64,000 nucleotides of DNA from Pycnopodia helianthoides (lineage: Eukaryota; Echinodermata; Asteroidea; Forcipulatida; Asteriidae). A model generated the notes under the pieces. It had not been told where the DNA came from and searched no databases. It was given only the letters and a program-made list of their open reading frames with translations. The position numbers were made by a program, and so were the translations under genes. The stretch lies in NCBI GenBank assembly GCA_032158295.1, contig CM063253.1, positions 6,789,001-6,853,000 of the forward strand, read 5' to 3'. Of the stretch, positions 20,221 through 32,290 are shown piece after piece (position 1 is the first letter of the stretch; each line of letters starts with the position of its first letter).

Positions 20221-21767
20221 TAAATTGATCATCTATTGAAAACGGAAACTAGTTGAAGTAGTTAAAAAATAATCCTGACATTTCTAAATCTTCAGACTAT
20301 ATATTATTTATTTTTATTTCACAGCTGTCATAATTTTCATAAATTATTTGTTTCTTATTTTAATTTGACACTGATTGAATTGTCATTAAAGTACACTTTG
20401 ATATCAGACCAGTGTTTGACGTATAGGTCTAATATTTACTTCAAAACCAGAAGTATAGAATCATGTTGAATACAAATCATTCCGATTGAACATGGTTCGT
20501 GTCTCCATGGTTACATTCGAGAAAAAACCGTGACATATACACATAAAAGCTCCATAAATAGATATGTTATAATGATGACTTCATTAGGCCTATACAATCT
20601 CATTATTTACAATTCCAGCAAACATTTCACAATTATCCTTAATGTAAATAGTTACATTTATGCACCGCGTTGGGGAAGACCACAAAGGGCATGCGGCGGA
20701 GTTGCCACCGGTAGCGCCGAAACTAGGGTAACATTTTAAGGGGCACATACAAGGGGTGCACCATTTTTTCTAGAGGGGGGGGGTCGGGTGGCACTCCTGG
20801 TCAATTAAGACTGTAGTTTCTGTGTTCATTTTCCCAAAACGAGCCCCCTTTCAGTGCTCTTTTTATGTCATGTTACTATTTGTTGTGAAGTAATAAACCA
20901 CAAGGGAAACTGACTGGGTAAATTACTATTTGTTGTTATAGATAAAATGATTGCTGTTACAAACAAATGGGTAACTTATGGTGTCAATACGATTGGAATT
21001 TTGTTCCATCCATTTAATTTAAGGTAAAATAATTTGCATTGACCCTTAATAATAACAATTATAACAATAGTGGCTTCTTATATAGCGCTCATATCCGTCA
21101 CTCAGTGACGCTCAAGGCGCTTCAACATTAAGTATTTTCCTGCAAGGTAATGTGGAGCTATGTTTTGAAGTATTAGACCTATTCCTTTACATAGCACCAT
21201 GTAATGGTTTACAAGGTGCTGTGGCACAATAATTGCTGACAACCCTTGAGGAGAAATTTACTTGGTTTGGGGCAGAGAGGTCCAGAGCAAATTACTCCTG
21301 TTAAAACGAACAATTTGAACATAGAGAATACGGTCACCACACAGTCAGTAACTTATCATACAGTTTTTTAAAGGCTTTCTCTCTGTATAAACAGTTTGAG
21401 TTAAGACCTATTGCACTTTATAAAATATTATACTGCACATAGCATTCTTTAGGCCCACTTATATATGTATATTTTTTTAAACTGTCAAAAGCAAACCACT
21501 GCAAACTTAATTAAATAATATTAAGCGGGGAAATGGGAAGACGATGATCAACAAAATTGAACTAGTAGGTTTTACACGGTACTGTTTTCACTCATAAGTT
21601 CTTACTCTTTTCATTCAGCTTTTCGATTGAGGTATTTTACCAGTATTTTACCACAAATATTGTTTAAATCCTCAGATAACTTGAAACTTGTTATGGTGGA
21701 GAAACAATACAAGAACAGGTTTGCATTACCATCACCAAGTGTTATATATTTAGAGTACCGTTGTGTA

Positions 21768-21988
21768 TACACTCTCAAAAAAACTCATGGGACAGAATTT
21801 AACCGCATCCGGGTCCTGTGGGGCCTGCCCCATTTCTGGGTCAGTATGACCCAGAAACTGACGCAGAATCCAGGTCAAAATCCCTGTTTAGATGACCAGT
21901 TTCCGGGTCAACCTATCCAGAAATAGATCAGGCCACCTGGGACCCGGAACTCGGGTCAAGTCTGACCCTGGAGTTTTTTATAGAGTGT
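21768..21988. mobile_element. 221-bp TIR element rich in GGGTC/GACCC
   Basis: TACACTCTCAAAAAAACTC at the left and GAGTTTTTTATAGAGTGTA at the right. The interior has alternating CCCGG/GGGTCA motifs. A fragment with similar interior is at 27440-27550. Confidence 0.7.
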
Positions 21989-22691
21989 AGGCTGTGAACA
22001 AAAAAAAAGAGGAAACTCGACGTCAGTTCTTGTTCACAACTTGTTGCACCATCCCCTATTAGTACGGCAGATAGGTGATGTGATTGTGCCTTTGATGATG
22101 CAAGCATGGAATTCGGCACACCGTCAAAGCATACCATTAGAAAGATAATATGGCTATATAGAGCCATCGCAAATTTGTACCTTGAAAAATATCGGTAGAC
22201 TAACAAGCAATGGCAGGCATTGAAAATTGCTTGTTTATATTCTTCCCTTTATTTTATCAAAGGACACATCTGCGATGGCCCATAGCCAAATATTGTTTCG
22301 CTTGTATCATCAAAGGCACAATTCCCCCAGATACTTCCCCTATCTGTCCCATTATAATAGGGACACTATCAAACCCATCCCACCCAGCCTGGAAACCACA
22401 GCGGCAATCGTTGCTGTACTCCTTATCAGAACCTCAACGTCAATGATAACATTGGTGTTGAAGTTGTTGAACACTGATTATGCCCGTGTATAACCAACCC
22501 TTGCCTTGTATCCGGACGCACGGCAATACCAATGTATGGCTATCTTGAATGGGTGTAGGGGACTTGAGTGTGGGGATTTACCCCTGATGAAACAATGTTA
22601 AGCTCAATCAATTTGACAAAATGACCGGAAGAGGAAGAAGACCGTTGTTAGTCCGTGGCCACACACATCCAATTGTTTGTAATACTACTGC

Positions 22692-22831
22692 ACCACACAC
22701 ACACACACACACACACACAAGTGTGTAATGACCTCCAATCGTGGACCCTTCTTTGTTCAACTCTTTGTCCTGACAAACGTGGACCTATTGTCCCTTTTGT
22801 TGTAAGTCCACGGTTTGAATGTCACTACAAA

Positions 22832-22867
<36 letters not shown>
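22692..22867. repeat. Two (CA)n microsatellites
   Basis: (CA)n at 22692-22720 and (AC)n at 22833-22867, separated by unique sequence. The only repeats of this kind in the window. Confidence 0.95.
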
Positions 22868-22868
<1 letters not shown>

Positions 22869-23321
22869 CCCACCAAACTAGTAAACTTATGTTTCAATTT
22901 CTTTGATGGCGGGAATGTTCATGTAGGCCTATATTGTATTTAGAGCACGACCCGGACACAGATACATCAATGATGATGCTAATCTTACAGGGATCCCAGC
23001 CACCAGGTTAAGCAGGATAATCCCACCGTCATTGTTGTCATTTCCACCCGGTGGTTCATTGAAAGAATCCTGGTGGTTTAATGCGTGCCGGTCTTCTCCT
23101 TCGAATTTTTGACGCCATGTTGAAACATAAGCTTACGGTTTGAGGGTATTTAGACGCATTGAATACATAACCAATAATGTATGCATGTGGCTATAATTGT
23201 CCGTAGTTTAAATCGCCATTGAAGCATGCTGAGGCAAAATTTGGTAATATTAGTCTGATTTCCAGCCATATAGGGGAAATTGTTTATCAGATTTTAGAGA
23301 TACGTCTTTTCATCCTTTATT

Positions 23322-24981
23322 TCAGTCTGCATTTGCATTCACAGCGATACTACTCGAGATCGAAACTGTTCTTGTTCTGGGCGTATTGTGGGTAGTACCA
23401 ATGGAAGATGAGGCTGCTTTATCGATACCGTTGTTACCCGATCGAGATTCGGTATCGTCATCCAAGGAGCCTCTCCCAATTGTCGATGAGGAGGAACTGA
23501 ACGCATTTGACTTTCTCCTTCGAAACGCGTTCATGACCATCTTTGCAGCTGCGGTGGAATCGACTGACGCCGTACTCGATTCCGGGTCTCGCTTTCCTTT
23601 CAAGCCACCAACGGCAGCACCTGTCCTACGCGATGAAACCGATGCAGTATCGATACTGTTTATATTCGATAATCGTTTCAAGGAGTGTCCGGTATCGAGA
23701 AACGACTGCCTGCGGCTGAGTCTACTAGATGGTGCCTTGCGGTCATCGTCGACGGCGATGGATGGGTTCACCGAAACCTGACTCTGTAATCTGAAATTAT
23801 TGTAGCCGACCGGGTTCACCTTGGCCTTTTTCCGGAATGACTCCGTCACTTGGTGCTCATAACGCTTGAATATCTGTCTGAATTCTCCCTGCCAAGCGGC
23901 TCGATCAGTCTGACAGCAGCCCGGGGAGCCACGGGATTCTACGGGCCGGAGGTTCTGCGTCATTCGCCACTGGCCGTACGCATTGTGTGTCCTCTCGGCA
24001 TCTGTGGTCAGGCTAGGGTTGGAAAACGGCACCGGCGAGGGGTAAAATTTGGCGGTGATGAGGTCCTTGCTCATGGTACCCTCATCCGTCCACGTCCGGG
24101 TGAGTCCTCCTACTTTGGCCGGGTTGATGTTAGGCAGTGCCGACATGGTCTTTGCACGGGTAAGCCTCCGGTGGCCCACGCAACGGGCACGCTCTGGGGT
24201 AGACCCTCCGTCGGTGCTCGCAGCCGACGAGGCGTCACCGCCATCACTCATCAGACCCTGACTGTCACCGGCGACCCCTGAAAGACTGAGGGCTCTCCGT
24301 AGTTTTCCGGGTGCCGAGTTACTCTGCTTCGTCTTGGCCGCCAGCCAGGGCTTATCGTAAGACCGATTCCTGGTTCGGTCAGCCGCCTCCAGCTGTCGCT
24401 CGTGCTCTTGCTCCCAGTCCGTCGCGTTCCAGTGTCTGACACTGTCCCGGTGCTCTTCACTTGCGCCGTTCTCAACCAATATCCTCGCCACCGTCTTGTG
24501 CCCCAGCCGGCAAGCCTCGAGGAGCGGCGTCATTCCACACTTATTTCCCCTGTCGAGCTTCTCACCGAAGTGTTTGAATCTCTTCACCAGCTCGGTCACA
24601 ATGTCCACGCTGCCGCTGGACGCGGCGTAAAACAGTGCCGTGTTGCCGAATCGGTCCCGGTGATTCAAGTCGAAGTCGACGGCCCTGAGGAAGATTTCGA
24701 CCAGCTCCAGCCGGCGGTAGATGCAGGCGTATAGCAGGGCGTTGCGTCCCTGTTTGTCCGGGAGACCCACCAGGGCCCCCATCTCGAGCAGCATCCGAGC
24801 TATGCCCACACCCCACGGTGCCTGTTCGAGCAACGCGCACAGGATGAGGGGCGTGCGGTGGTGGCCGTCTCCGCTGTTCACGTCGTCGCCGGCGGACACG
24901 AGCTGCCCGTGCGTCGTGGAACTGTCCGCGGCGGATCGCGACGTGCAGCTCCGGCAGACCCTTCCACATGTTCGCTGCCAT
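23322..24981 (-). CDS. Ankyrin-repeat protein with Ser-rich tail, uninterrupted, one frame break near the N-terminus
   Basis: The best start is ATG at 24981-24979 (MAANMWKGLPELHVAIRRGQ), because the first ankyrin helix LHVAIRRGQFHDAR begins there. At 24906-24908 a run of three C (GGG on the coding strand) appears one base too long: ankyrin sequence resumes in the other frame as QLVSAGDDVNSGDG and stays open to TGA at 23324-23322. Ankyrin repeats follow: HHRTPLILCALL, QGRNALLYACIYRRLELVEI, FGNTALFYAASSGSVDIVTE and CGMTPLLEACRLGHKTVARI, in about the first 190 residues. The remaining 350 or so are rich in Ser, Arg and Thr and probably disordered, with a basic/Ser motif RARxMSALPN-like at the middle. 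The architecture recalls small intronless vertebrate ankyrin proteins such as ANKRD63; orthology is a guess. It is far more GC-rich than its surroundings. AATAAA on the coding strand lies directly after the stop (23321-23316). Confidence 0.85.
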
Positions 24982-26060
24982 TTCACTAACGGTGTCCTCA
25001 CACAATGCGTGCGGACCCTCTTGTCATTAGAACTCCAGCATCACTAGAGCATGCTCGTGGTTTTATAGCCTTTCCACAAAATTCTCAAGTTGTCCTCAAT
25101 TTAAACCACACCAAATCAAGTCACAGAACTGCAAAATCATTTGATACATTAAAAACCCCAGTTCATCTTTCCATCACTATCATCCAACGTATTCATACAG
25201 TAAAATGAAGTGACAATGCTACTTTCCAGTGCATTCATCATTACAACCGAACTGATTTCACCAAGTGACAGAGCGCTATGACTACCCAAATAATACACAC
25301 ACCAAGGTTTTGACAGTATAGGGGTGCTACGCATTAACTTAATCTGGTATTGTGTCATCTGCAGTTTCCACAATTGGCTCGGGTGACAAAGCTACTTGGG
25401 TAGTGAACACACAAGCGTGTAACGGGAGATCGGTCTTTTGATTATTTTTTTCGCTTAATGAAAAAAACTCAGAAAGTGGAGGGTTGTGCTTTTAATGTAT
25501 TGGGCAAGCATGAGTAGATAATCTTTCAGAGTTAGGGACTTGCACGGAAAAAAGAGAGGGTGTAATGTTTCTTTCCGTGCAAACCCAAAACAAACTTTCC
25601 AGTACCACGCTCGGTGTAGTATTACCGAATACCGGTTGATTCGAGAAAATAAAGACGGAGATTTAATTTAAAAATCAGTACGCGGGTAAGAGTATAGTTG
25701 ACATTGGTGTCAATTCTCACATTATACATTTGTTTTTGAGTTTGAATTTCGAAAGCCGAAAGAGTATAGTTAAACGGATAACCAAGTGTTTGTTGCTGTT
25801 TTTTGTTGTTGATGTTGTTGAAACGTGGGCATTGGAAAGGCCAACAGAAACTTAATTATGCCTTCGATATTTGGTTCTGAATCTAGTAATAGGAGCGGAC
25901 TTTGTCCGAACATTACATGGGAATGCCACAACAACTTAAAGTGTCAAAGGATTGACAAAACCAAACTACCCTATTTTGCCCAAGGGGGAAGAAGATTATC
26001 TGGAGAAGCGTATTGTCCAATGAAATGTTGAAGAACATCGTTCATGTGGGAGACAGTACA
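24982..26060. other. Upstream region of the ankyrin gene, no gene seen
   Basis: Composition drops from GC-rich coding to AT-rich within about 50 bases of the start codon. The promoter for the minus-strand ankyrin gene should lie here, but I can name no element with confidence. Confidence 0.4.
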
Positions 26061-26068
26061 ACTCTGCT

Positions 26069-26762
26069 CGACCGATGGAGTAAAGGAGCTGACAGGCACG
26101 TCTCTGATCTCAGCCTACCGGTCAGCCTTGGACAGGCAGAGGTGGAAGACAGAAACTCTGCTCGGCCGATGGTCGGACAGTGGCGGCGCTAATGGGGGGG
26201 GGGGGGGGGCACGGGGGAAAATGCCCCCCCCCCCAGTTATTATTTTTTGCCCCCCAGTTTGCCCCCCCCCCCCAGTTTTTTCCCCGACGGCGGAAAATGA
26301 GTTTTTAATTCCCAAACCATTGCACCCAATTGTTACAATGTTGTTTGCGCTGTAAACAATAAACTCAATTTCATCCATCATAACTAGCTGGCACCATCAA
26401 AAAAGCCCAATACACTTTCCATCTCCGGCAATGTTAATAAAATGTGGATTTATTTATCTGTACAAGCTTGGAAACTTGCTATAAATAGAAATGCATTGTC
26501 TGCCCAAAACCGTAAGCAGCCATTGTACACGCAGTTCGCACAAACAGTGCAAAATCTAATTTCTAGAGTGAACTGTAGGCTTATACAGTACATTATAGAT
26601 TTTGTTTTCCCCCCTAAATTTAAGTTTTGCCCCCCCCCCCAGATTAACAGGTCTGGTGCCGCCGCTGCCGATGGAGTAAAGGCGCTGACAGGCACGTCTC
26701 TGACTTCAGCCTACCGGTCAGCCTTGGACAGGCAGAGGTGGGACTCCATCGTCAAAAGGGTC
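26069..26762. repeat. Direct repeat around a G/C-homopolymer insertion
   Basis: CCGATGGAGTAAAGG.GCTGACAGGCACG at 26074-26160 is repeated at 26668-26755. The sequence between starts CAGTGGCGGCGCTAATGGG and ends GGTGCCGCCGCTGCCG, with poly-G and poly-C runs. It looks like an insertion with GC-rich inverted ends flanked by an older duplication. Confidence 0.6.
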
Positions 26763-27166
26763 ACAATGAGGCCCGTCTTAACTCTCAGGACTACGAATTG
26801 TTTTGTCCACGGCCTCAATTGGCAGGAACTCGTTTCAGTGCGATAAGCATAATATCATCCACCAATCGTAGGGAGGCCCTTTTGTTTCATAAATTATATG
26901 GGGGTGTCACTCGGTGCAATAATATACTTTAAACGGCAGCGAAATTGCAGCGACTCTAAGTGTAAAGCAACGGTGATTTGTGGGGGTCTTCAAAATAGAT
27001 TGACTCAAATTTGACAGAATCAGACGGCAATGTTTCTCTGAAGTGTTCGTACTGGGATTAACTTTGTAATCCGTGAGCTTTCAGATTAAATAGTACAATT
27101 TTTCGATTATAACCAATCCTGCATTGTCTCCAATACATTAGGTTTTCCTGGTGTATACACACGACC

Positions 27167-27330
27167 AGGGGTCGATTTCACAAAACTCTTCCTAACTTAG
27201 GAATAGTCCTAGGCAATGCTAAGAGATAGGACTAGTCCTAAGTTAGGACCAGTACTTAGGACTAGTCCTATCTCTTAGCATTGCCTAGGACTAGTCCTAA
27301 GTTAGGAAGAGCTTTGTGAAATCGACCCCC
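27167..27330. repeat. Near-perfect palindrome, family H
   Basis: Two arms of about 80 bp (27167-27248 and 27251-27330) with almost no spacer and only a few mismatches. Outer ends GGGGTCGATTTCACAAA. Built of CTAACTTAGGA and GGACTAGTCCTA modules. Related to 52483-52888 and 59328-59465. Confidence 0.9.
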
Positions 27331-27616
27331 GATCGTACACATACACATTCGAAACAACCTCGCTCGCGTGTAAAATCTCTGCTCACTTTATAGGGCCTAT
27401 GACCAATACAAAAATGGATATTCTCCTGTTTTACTGTCAGTGGGTACCTGCTGGGTCATAATCGACCCGGAGTCAGTGACCCAATGGACCAGACCCATAT
27501 CTGGATCAGGCTGACCCGGAAACTGCTCAATTGGGATTTTGACTCGGATGCTTCAATTTGACACAGTTATAAGTTTGACACATATTCGGTGTAGCTGATT
27601 ATTCGTTTTTGCGTAT

Positions 27617-27868
27617 ATCGCGGTGTTTGTTATTGCGGTGTTCGTTATTGCGGTGTTCGTTATTGCGGTGTTCGTTATTGCGGTGTTCGTTATTGCGGTG
27701 TTCGTTATTGCGGTGTTCGTTATTGCGATATTGTTATAGCAGCGTTCTACTGCAATATCACTTTGCCATGTTCGTTATTGCGGTGTTTGTTATTGCGCTG
27801 TTCATTATTGTGGTGTTTGTTATTGCGCCGTTCGTTATTGCGATACTGTTATAGCAGCGTTCTACTGT
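27617..27868. repeat. 15-bp minisatellite (GTTATTGCGGTGTTC)n
   Basis: About seven exact units at 27628-27735, then a longer degenerate unit repeated twice with GTTATAGCAGCGTTCTACTG. The 81-codon ORF over it is the repeat itself. Confidence 0.93.
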
Positions 27869-28446
27869 AGTATCACTATAGATCAAATATTTTTCACTTT
27901 ATTACTCAGCTATTTTTTTTAAAAACTTTAATAGGAGTCTTTACCCGTGGTTAATCTGAGTGTGGCCCCATTGGTTCCCCCTCCTGCCTGCTTGTCATTC
28001 ATTAGTCTCCAGCAGCCAGCCAAGCCCATCATGTCATCACCCGCGCTTGATAAACAAACCAAGCCCCAACCGACTGTGTCCAACGTCAATACTTGCAGAG
28101 ACAACTCAAACATGAAGGGATTTAAACTGATATCGATTTTAGGAGACAGATCAAACATTACTGTGGAAATCACCGCGGAATACTGCAGAGTACTTCCACC
28201 CCTGCCTTTAATTGGTCATCATAGACAAGGATGCAGTGTATAGTTGCTTGGATGTGCAGATTCTGATTGCATATAGAGAATACTCATAATATTGGTTACA
28301 TACTTCAATTAAATTCACTACATTATCACGGATATTTATTTATTTATTTTGCCTTTTGTTTTTGATAAACATCATATTTAATTTCTTTTCAAGGTTTTTC
28401 CGGTCTTTTTCGGCAAAACAGAAAGCTCCTTTACAGCTTCTAGGCA

Positions 28447-28830
28447 TGATAAACTTTTGGTAATTGTCAAAATACTAGTATCCTCACTTGATGTATCCAA
28501 ACATGTACATAAAATAACAGACCTGTGAAAATTTGGGCTCAATTGGTCTTCGAAGTTGCAAGAAAATAATGAAAGAAAAACCACCCCTGTTGCATAGGAT
28601 TGTGTGCTTTCAAATGCCTGAGAAAAGCTTCATGCCTGAAGCCTTTTTCAGATTCAAATATCTTAGTGAGAAATTACCTCTTTCTCAAAAACTACATTAC
28701 TTCAGAAGGAGTCGTTCCACAATGTTTTATATATAGTATCGGCAGCTCCCATGTAATCCTTACCAAGTAAGTTTTTATGGTAATGTATTTTTTGAGTAGG
28801 CCTAATTACCAAAAGTATCCACTGCCTTTA
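28447..28830. mobile_element. Diverged family C-like TTAA MITE
   Basis: The left end is degraded; the right end is CCAAAAGTATCCACTGCCTT with TTAA. The centre is TTCATGCCTGAAGCCTTTT. The same variant is at 59555-59915, and part at 63730-64000. Confidence 0.65.
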
Positions 28831-29037
28831 AACCAGCCTTTCCATTTCACTTAGTTGTAAGCAATTCTTCTTTCGCTTCATGCGATTAAAAAAAGACAGC
28901 CATTTAATCTAACACTCCGCTAGAGCGGCATTCTACGTAAGCGCGAAAGGGACATTGAGAGAGAAAACAGATTCAATTCATTACTTAGGCCTATATCTCA
29001 TAATTATGGCTTATAGTACAAATCATAATTTACATCT

Positions 29038-30294
29038 CATTGTGCCAGGCATCTATCTGGGCATGTATGTTTAATTATGGTTGTACCACTGTGTTTTTTT
29101 AAGTTATACTTATTGCAATCGTTGGCGAAGAACATCAGGAAAGTGAGTCTCAAACTCGCAGATTGCTGACTGGAATATGAAAAGAAAAACACTAAAATAC
29201 AGACCTGTGAAACTTTTTGGCTCAATTGGTCTTCGAAGTTGCAAGAAAATAATGACAGAAAAACCACCCCTAATTTCTCAATAAGATATTTGAATCTGAA
29301 AAAGGCTTCAGGCTTGAAGCCTTTTTCAGCCATTTGAAAAGCACACAATTCTATGCAACAGGGGTGGTTTTTCTTTCATTATTTTCTTGCAACTTCGAAG
29401 ACCAATTGAACCCAAATTTTCACAGGTCTGTTATTTTATGTACACGTTGGGATACATCTCATTGTGCTTAATTCGATTCCTAACACAAAAAAAGTCAAAC
29501 TGAAACACTTGAGAGAGCGGGAAGACAGGAGTCACAGAGAGACCATTCAATAAATTATAGGCCTATTATCATTTCATTGTACAACCAAGTGATGTTTGAG
29601 GAGACAACATTGTACATGGTCTCTCTACGTAGAGTTGTGGCGGTTCTAAAAAGAACCGAAGGTTTAACAACCACGACGTTTCGATTGGTATGCTCTGATC
29701 GTCTTCAGAAGATCTGAACCACAGGGAACTTCTCTGGAATTTCAAATGCAAATTGATTAGTTTCAATGGTATTCTGGACTCGTATGTACTATATTGATCT
29801 AATCGTCTTTTCCTGAAGACAAGAGCATAGCTGATCGAAACGTCGAGTTGATAACCACAGATTCTTTCCAGAACCACCACAACTCATACAATAGATCAGA
29901 GAGAGTTTTAATGAAAAACCTCACTAAAGATTGTATTCCCACATGCAAAGTTTCAAACCTTACTCATAAAAATGTGAAAGCCTGTTGCCTTTTTCGAAAT
30001 CATCATCTTCAAAAAGAAAAAGAACTTTTGCAATGATTATAGATGCTTTATTTGTAAAGTCCAATTCATAGAGACTAATAACGTACCACGGTCGAAACGC
30101 CAGAAAGCCATCGCTAGGTGTATTTTAGTTTTTTCTTTCTTTTCATATTCCAGTCAGCAATCTGCGAGTTTGAAACTCACTTTCCTTATGTTCTTCGACA
30201 ACGATTGCAATAAGTATAACTAAAAAACTGAAGAATAAACAAGTGGTATAACCATAACCAAACATACATGCCCAGATAGATGCCTGGCACACCA
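29038..30294. mobile_element. 1.25-kb element with about 145-bp TIRs
   Basis: 29043-29182 (GTGCCAGGCATCTATCTGGG inward to GATTGCTGACTGGAATATGA) is matched in inverse at 30142-30292. The interior holds a foldback block (29203-29440) and a pair with ACGTTTCGAT motifs (29680, 29840). No transposase ORF was seen; probably non-autonomous. Bounds are approximate by a few bases. Confidence 0.75.
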
Positions 30295-30317
30295 ATAGAT
30301 ATAAGGTGGATTAAGAA

Positions 30318-30452
30318 TGCAAAAAATAGTTAGTGGCCTGACGGTTCGACCATAGCAGAGTCTTTCTCGAAGGCTATAATAATTACAATTTTAGTCATCG
30401 AGGCTGTGCTAGGGTCGACACGTCAGGCGACCAACTAATTTTTGCATTTTTT
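30318..30452. mobile_element. Foldback element, about 135 bp
   Basis: TGCAAAAAATAGTTAGTGGC at the left, GACCAACTAATTTTTGCA at the right, with inner GACGGTTCGACC / GGGTCGACACGTC complementarity. Confidence 0.65.
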
Positions 30453-30785
30453 TTATACGATTAGGTCCTTTTGTATGAAGCAGTTTGCAACAGCTAATTC
30501 TATTCAGATTATAGAAACATCGTATGAGAATATAACAAAAATATAAAAGAGAGGGAAAAGGGGCATTAGGCCTAGATTCTTGAAATTGTTAAGTTTCTAT
30601 TGTAGGCCCCAAGTTGAGCCACCTTCAAGAAAGAAACAAAGAAACGGTCAAGAAATAAAGAAGTAAAGAAACGAAGAATATGGAGATAAAGAACCAGAGA
30701 AATAAATAAATAAAGAAATGCAGGAACCATGGTTTGCGTGTATTTTCTTTGCCCATTTTGCGAAACGAAAACGAAGTGACAATCT

Positions 30786-30981
30786 GGGCCCAATTTCATA
30801 GAGCTGCTTAAGCAGAAAAAAAAACTGCTGAACAATTTTCTGCTAAGCAGAAAAGAGCAGGATACCAGTCACAAATTGTACATGTGACATGGTATTTTGG
30901 CCGGTAACCTTATTCTGGTAAGCATAATTTTGTTGTGCTTAGCTACTTTGGGGGCTTAAGCAGCTCTATGAAATTGGGCCC
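30786..30981. mobile_element. Family A MITE, copy 3
   Basis: Complete: both ends carry GGGCCCAATTTCATAGAGCT or its complement, with the inner GAGCAGGATACCAGTCACAA. Confidence 0.9.
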
Positions 30982-31213
30982 TGGTAGAAACGCTCCCCTA
31001 CTTTGCTAATTTGAATGCCGATTTCGCGGCTAAAACGAATTATAGTTATAAGTTAAATTGAACACCTGGAAATTTGTACGTGTCAACATGAATTAGAATG
31101 AAGGTTTCAACCGAAGAAGCAAAATCACTTGATACAAATGCATGAAAGTGAAATAGGCTGCCCATTTGTTGAAAATGACCGGAAACACCGGGGCCTACAG
31201 TTATAATTATTGC

Positions 31214-31608
31214 TTAAAGGAACATTACAGAATTGGTAAGAAAAAACTTGTAAAATATACTTTTTGATCACAGATTTACATACAACTTACACGGTCTAAT
31301 GATGATGATAGTAGAAAACATCCCTTGAAATATTTTTGTCTGAAATGCCATATTTGATGAGAAATGAATAAACTAATTTTCCGATTGGAGTTTATCGCTT
31401 AGTGAGCGTTTTATTCATTTTGTTGAATCTAATATGATTTCATGCAAATGTGTGATCGGTTTTTCACTATTTTCTTGTGACCCAGATGGCCGATCGATCT
31501 CAAACTTCTACAGGTTTGTCAGTTTATGTATAATGGTGAATTGCATAATTGCTTACGCTGCCAGCAACTGTTTTGTTAGCAAAAACCAATTCTGTAATGT
31601 TCCTTTAA
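31214..31608. mobile_element. Family B TTAA MITE, copy 3
   Basis: TTAA flanks; same orientation as the copy at 8522. Intergenic. Confidence 0.87.
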
Positions 31609-32033
31609 GCTTAGGGTTCCTACATGTTAAAAGCATGATGACCCCTACTTAATAAGTTGGCCAATAGCCCTGTTCGCGGAGCTTTTGTTGAATGTGCATC
31701 CATGAAGATTACTGAACAACCCATAGACATCCCTATACTATAAAGTTGTTGAGTCTAGAGTTTTATTATGTCCATGTGTTTGGGTTTCCTCAAACCATTG
31801 AGGAAAGAAACTAAATGTGTTACCATGTTAACCATGAACCCGAAACGCCGGTTTATGGGTGAGAAATAAAAAGAAAGAATGTTTCACATCATTAAAAAAA
31901 AAAGTACCAATGGGAACATACGTTTGATTTACCAACTAACTTTTATTTGTCCTAAGTTCCACCAGTGCTAGTTCTTCATAATTTTTTAGGGAACTTGTTC
32001 CCCCGCCCCCATAATCCAATCTCTACCCCACAC

Positions 32034-32290
32034 AAGCGCTCAGTTGACGGTCGGGTTGGCGTGGTGGTATTTTCCCCCGCCTTCCTCGCCTTCCTGATCC
32101 ACCTCTGGGACCCCGGTTCAAATCCCAACGGGAGCACTCTGTTGATTGGGTTTTCAGTCCCTATCTGATTGCGTGGGTTTTCCCTGGAATATTTCTCCTC
32201 CCACATCTAAAACTGAAACTTTCTTCTTTGTCTTCTCCCAATGGGGTTCTTGACTAGCACAGTGATTAAGCTCGCTTTCTGAGAGTCCAA
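32034..32290 (+). mobile_element. tRNA-like SINE
   Basis: GGTTGGCGTGGTGGTATTTT, then GGTTCAAATCCCAACGG (B-box) and the tail GGGTTTTCAGTCCCTATCTG. A tail-only fragment is at 55602-55690. Confidence 0.6.

Larger units (their letters stand above)
20221..23300. other. Intergenic between ECM29 and the ankyrin gene
   Basis: Holds a short AGCGCT-type SINE piece at 21060-21130, the TIR element at 21768-21988, a dispersed block at 22000-22210 related to 7600-7790 (CAAGCATGGAA, AAAATATCGGTAGA), and the CA repeats. No supportable gene. Confidence 0.5.

Noticed and set aside
24562..25005. Separate 147-codon Arg-rich protein overlapping the ankyrin gene
   Set aside because: Its first residues are the real ankyrin N-terminus; after the GGG run it is a shifted frame of the ankyrin repeats.
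27609..27854. 81-codon ORF of repeated RCSLL
   Set aside because: Direct translation of the 15-bp minisatellite.
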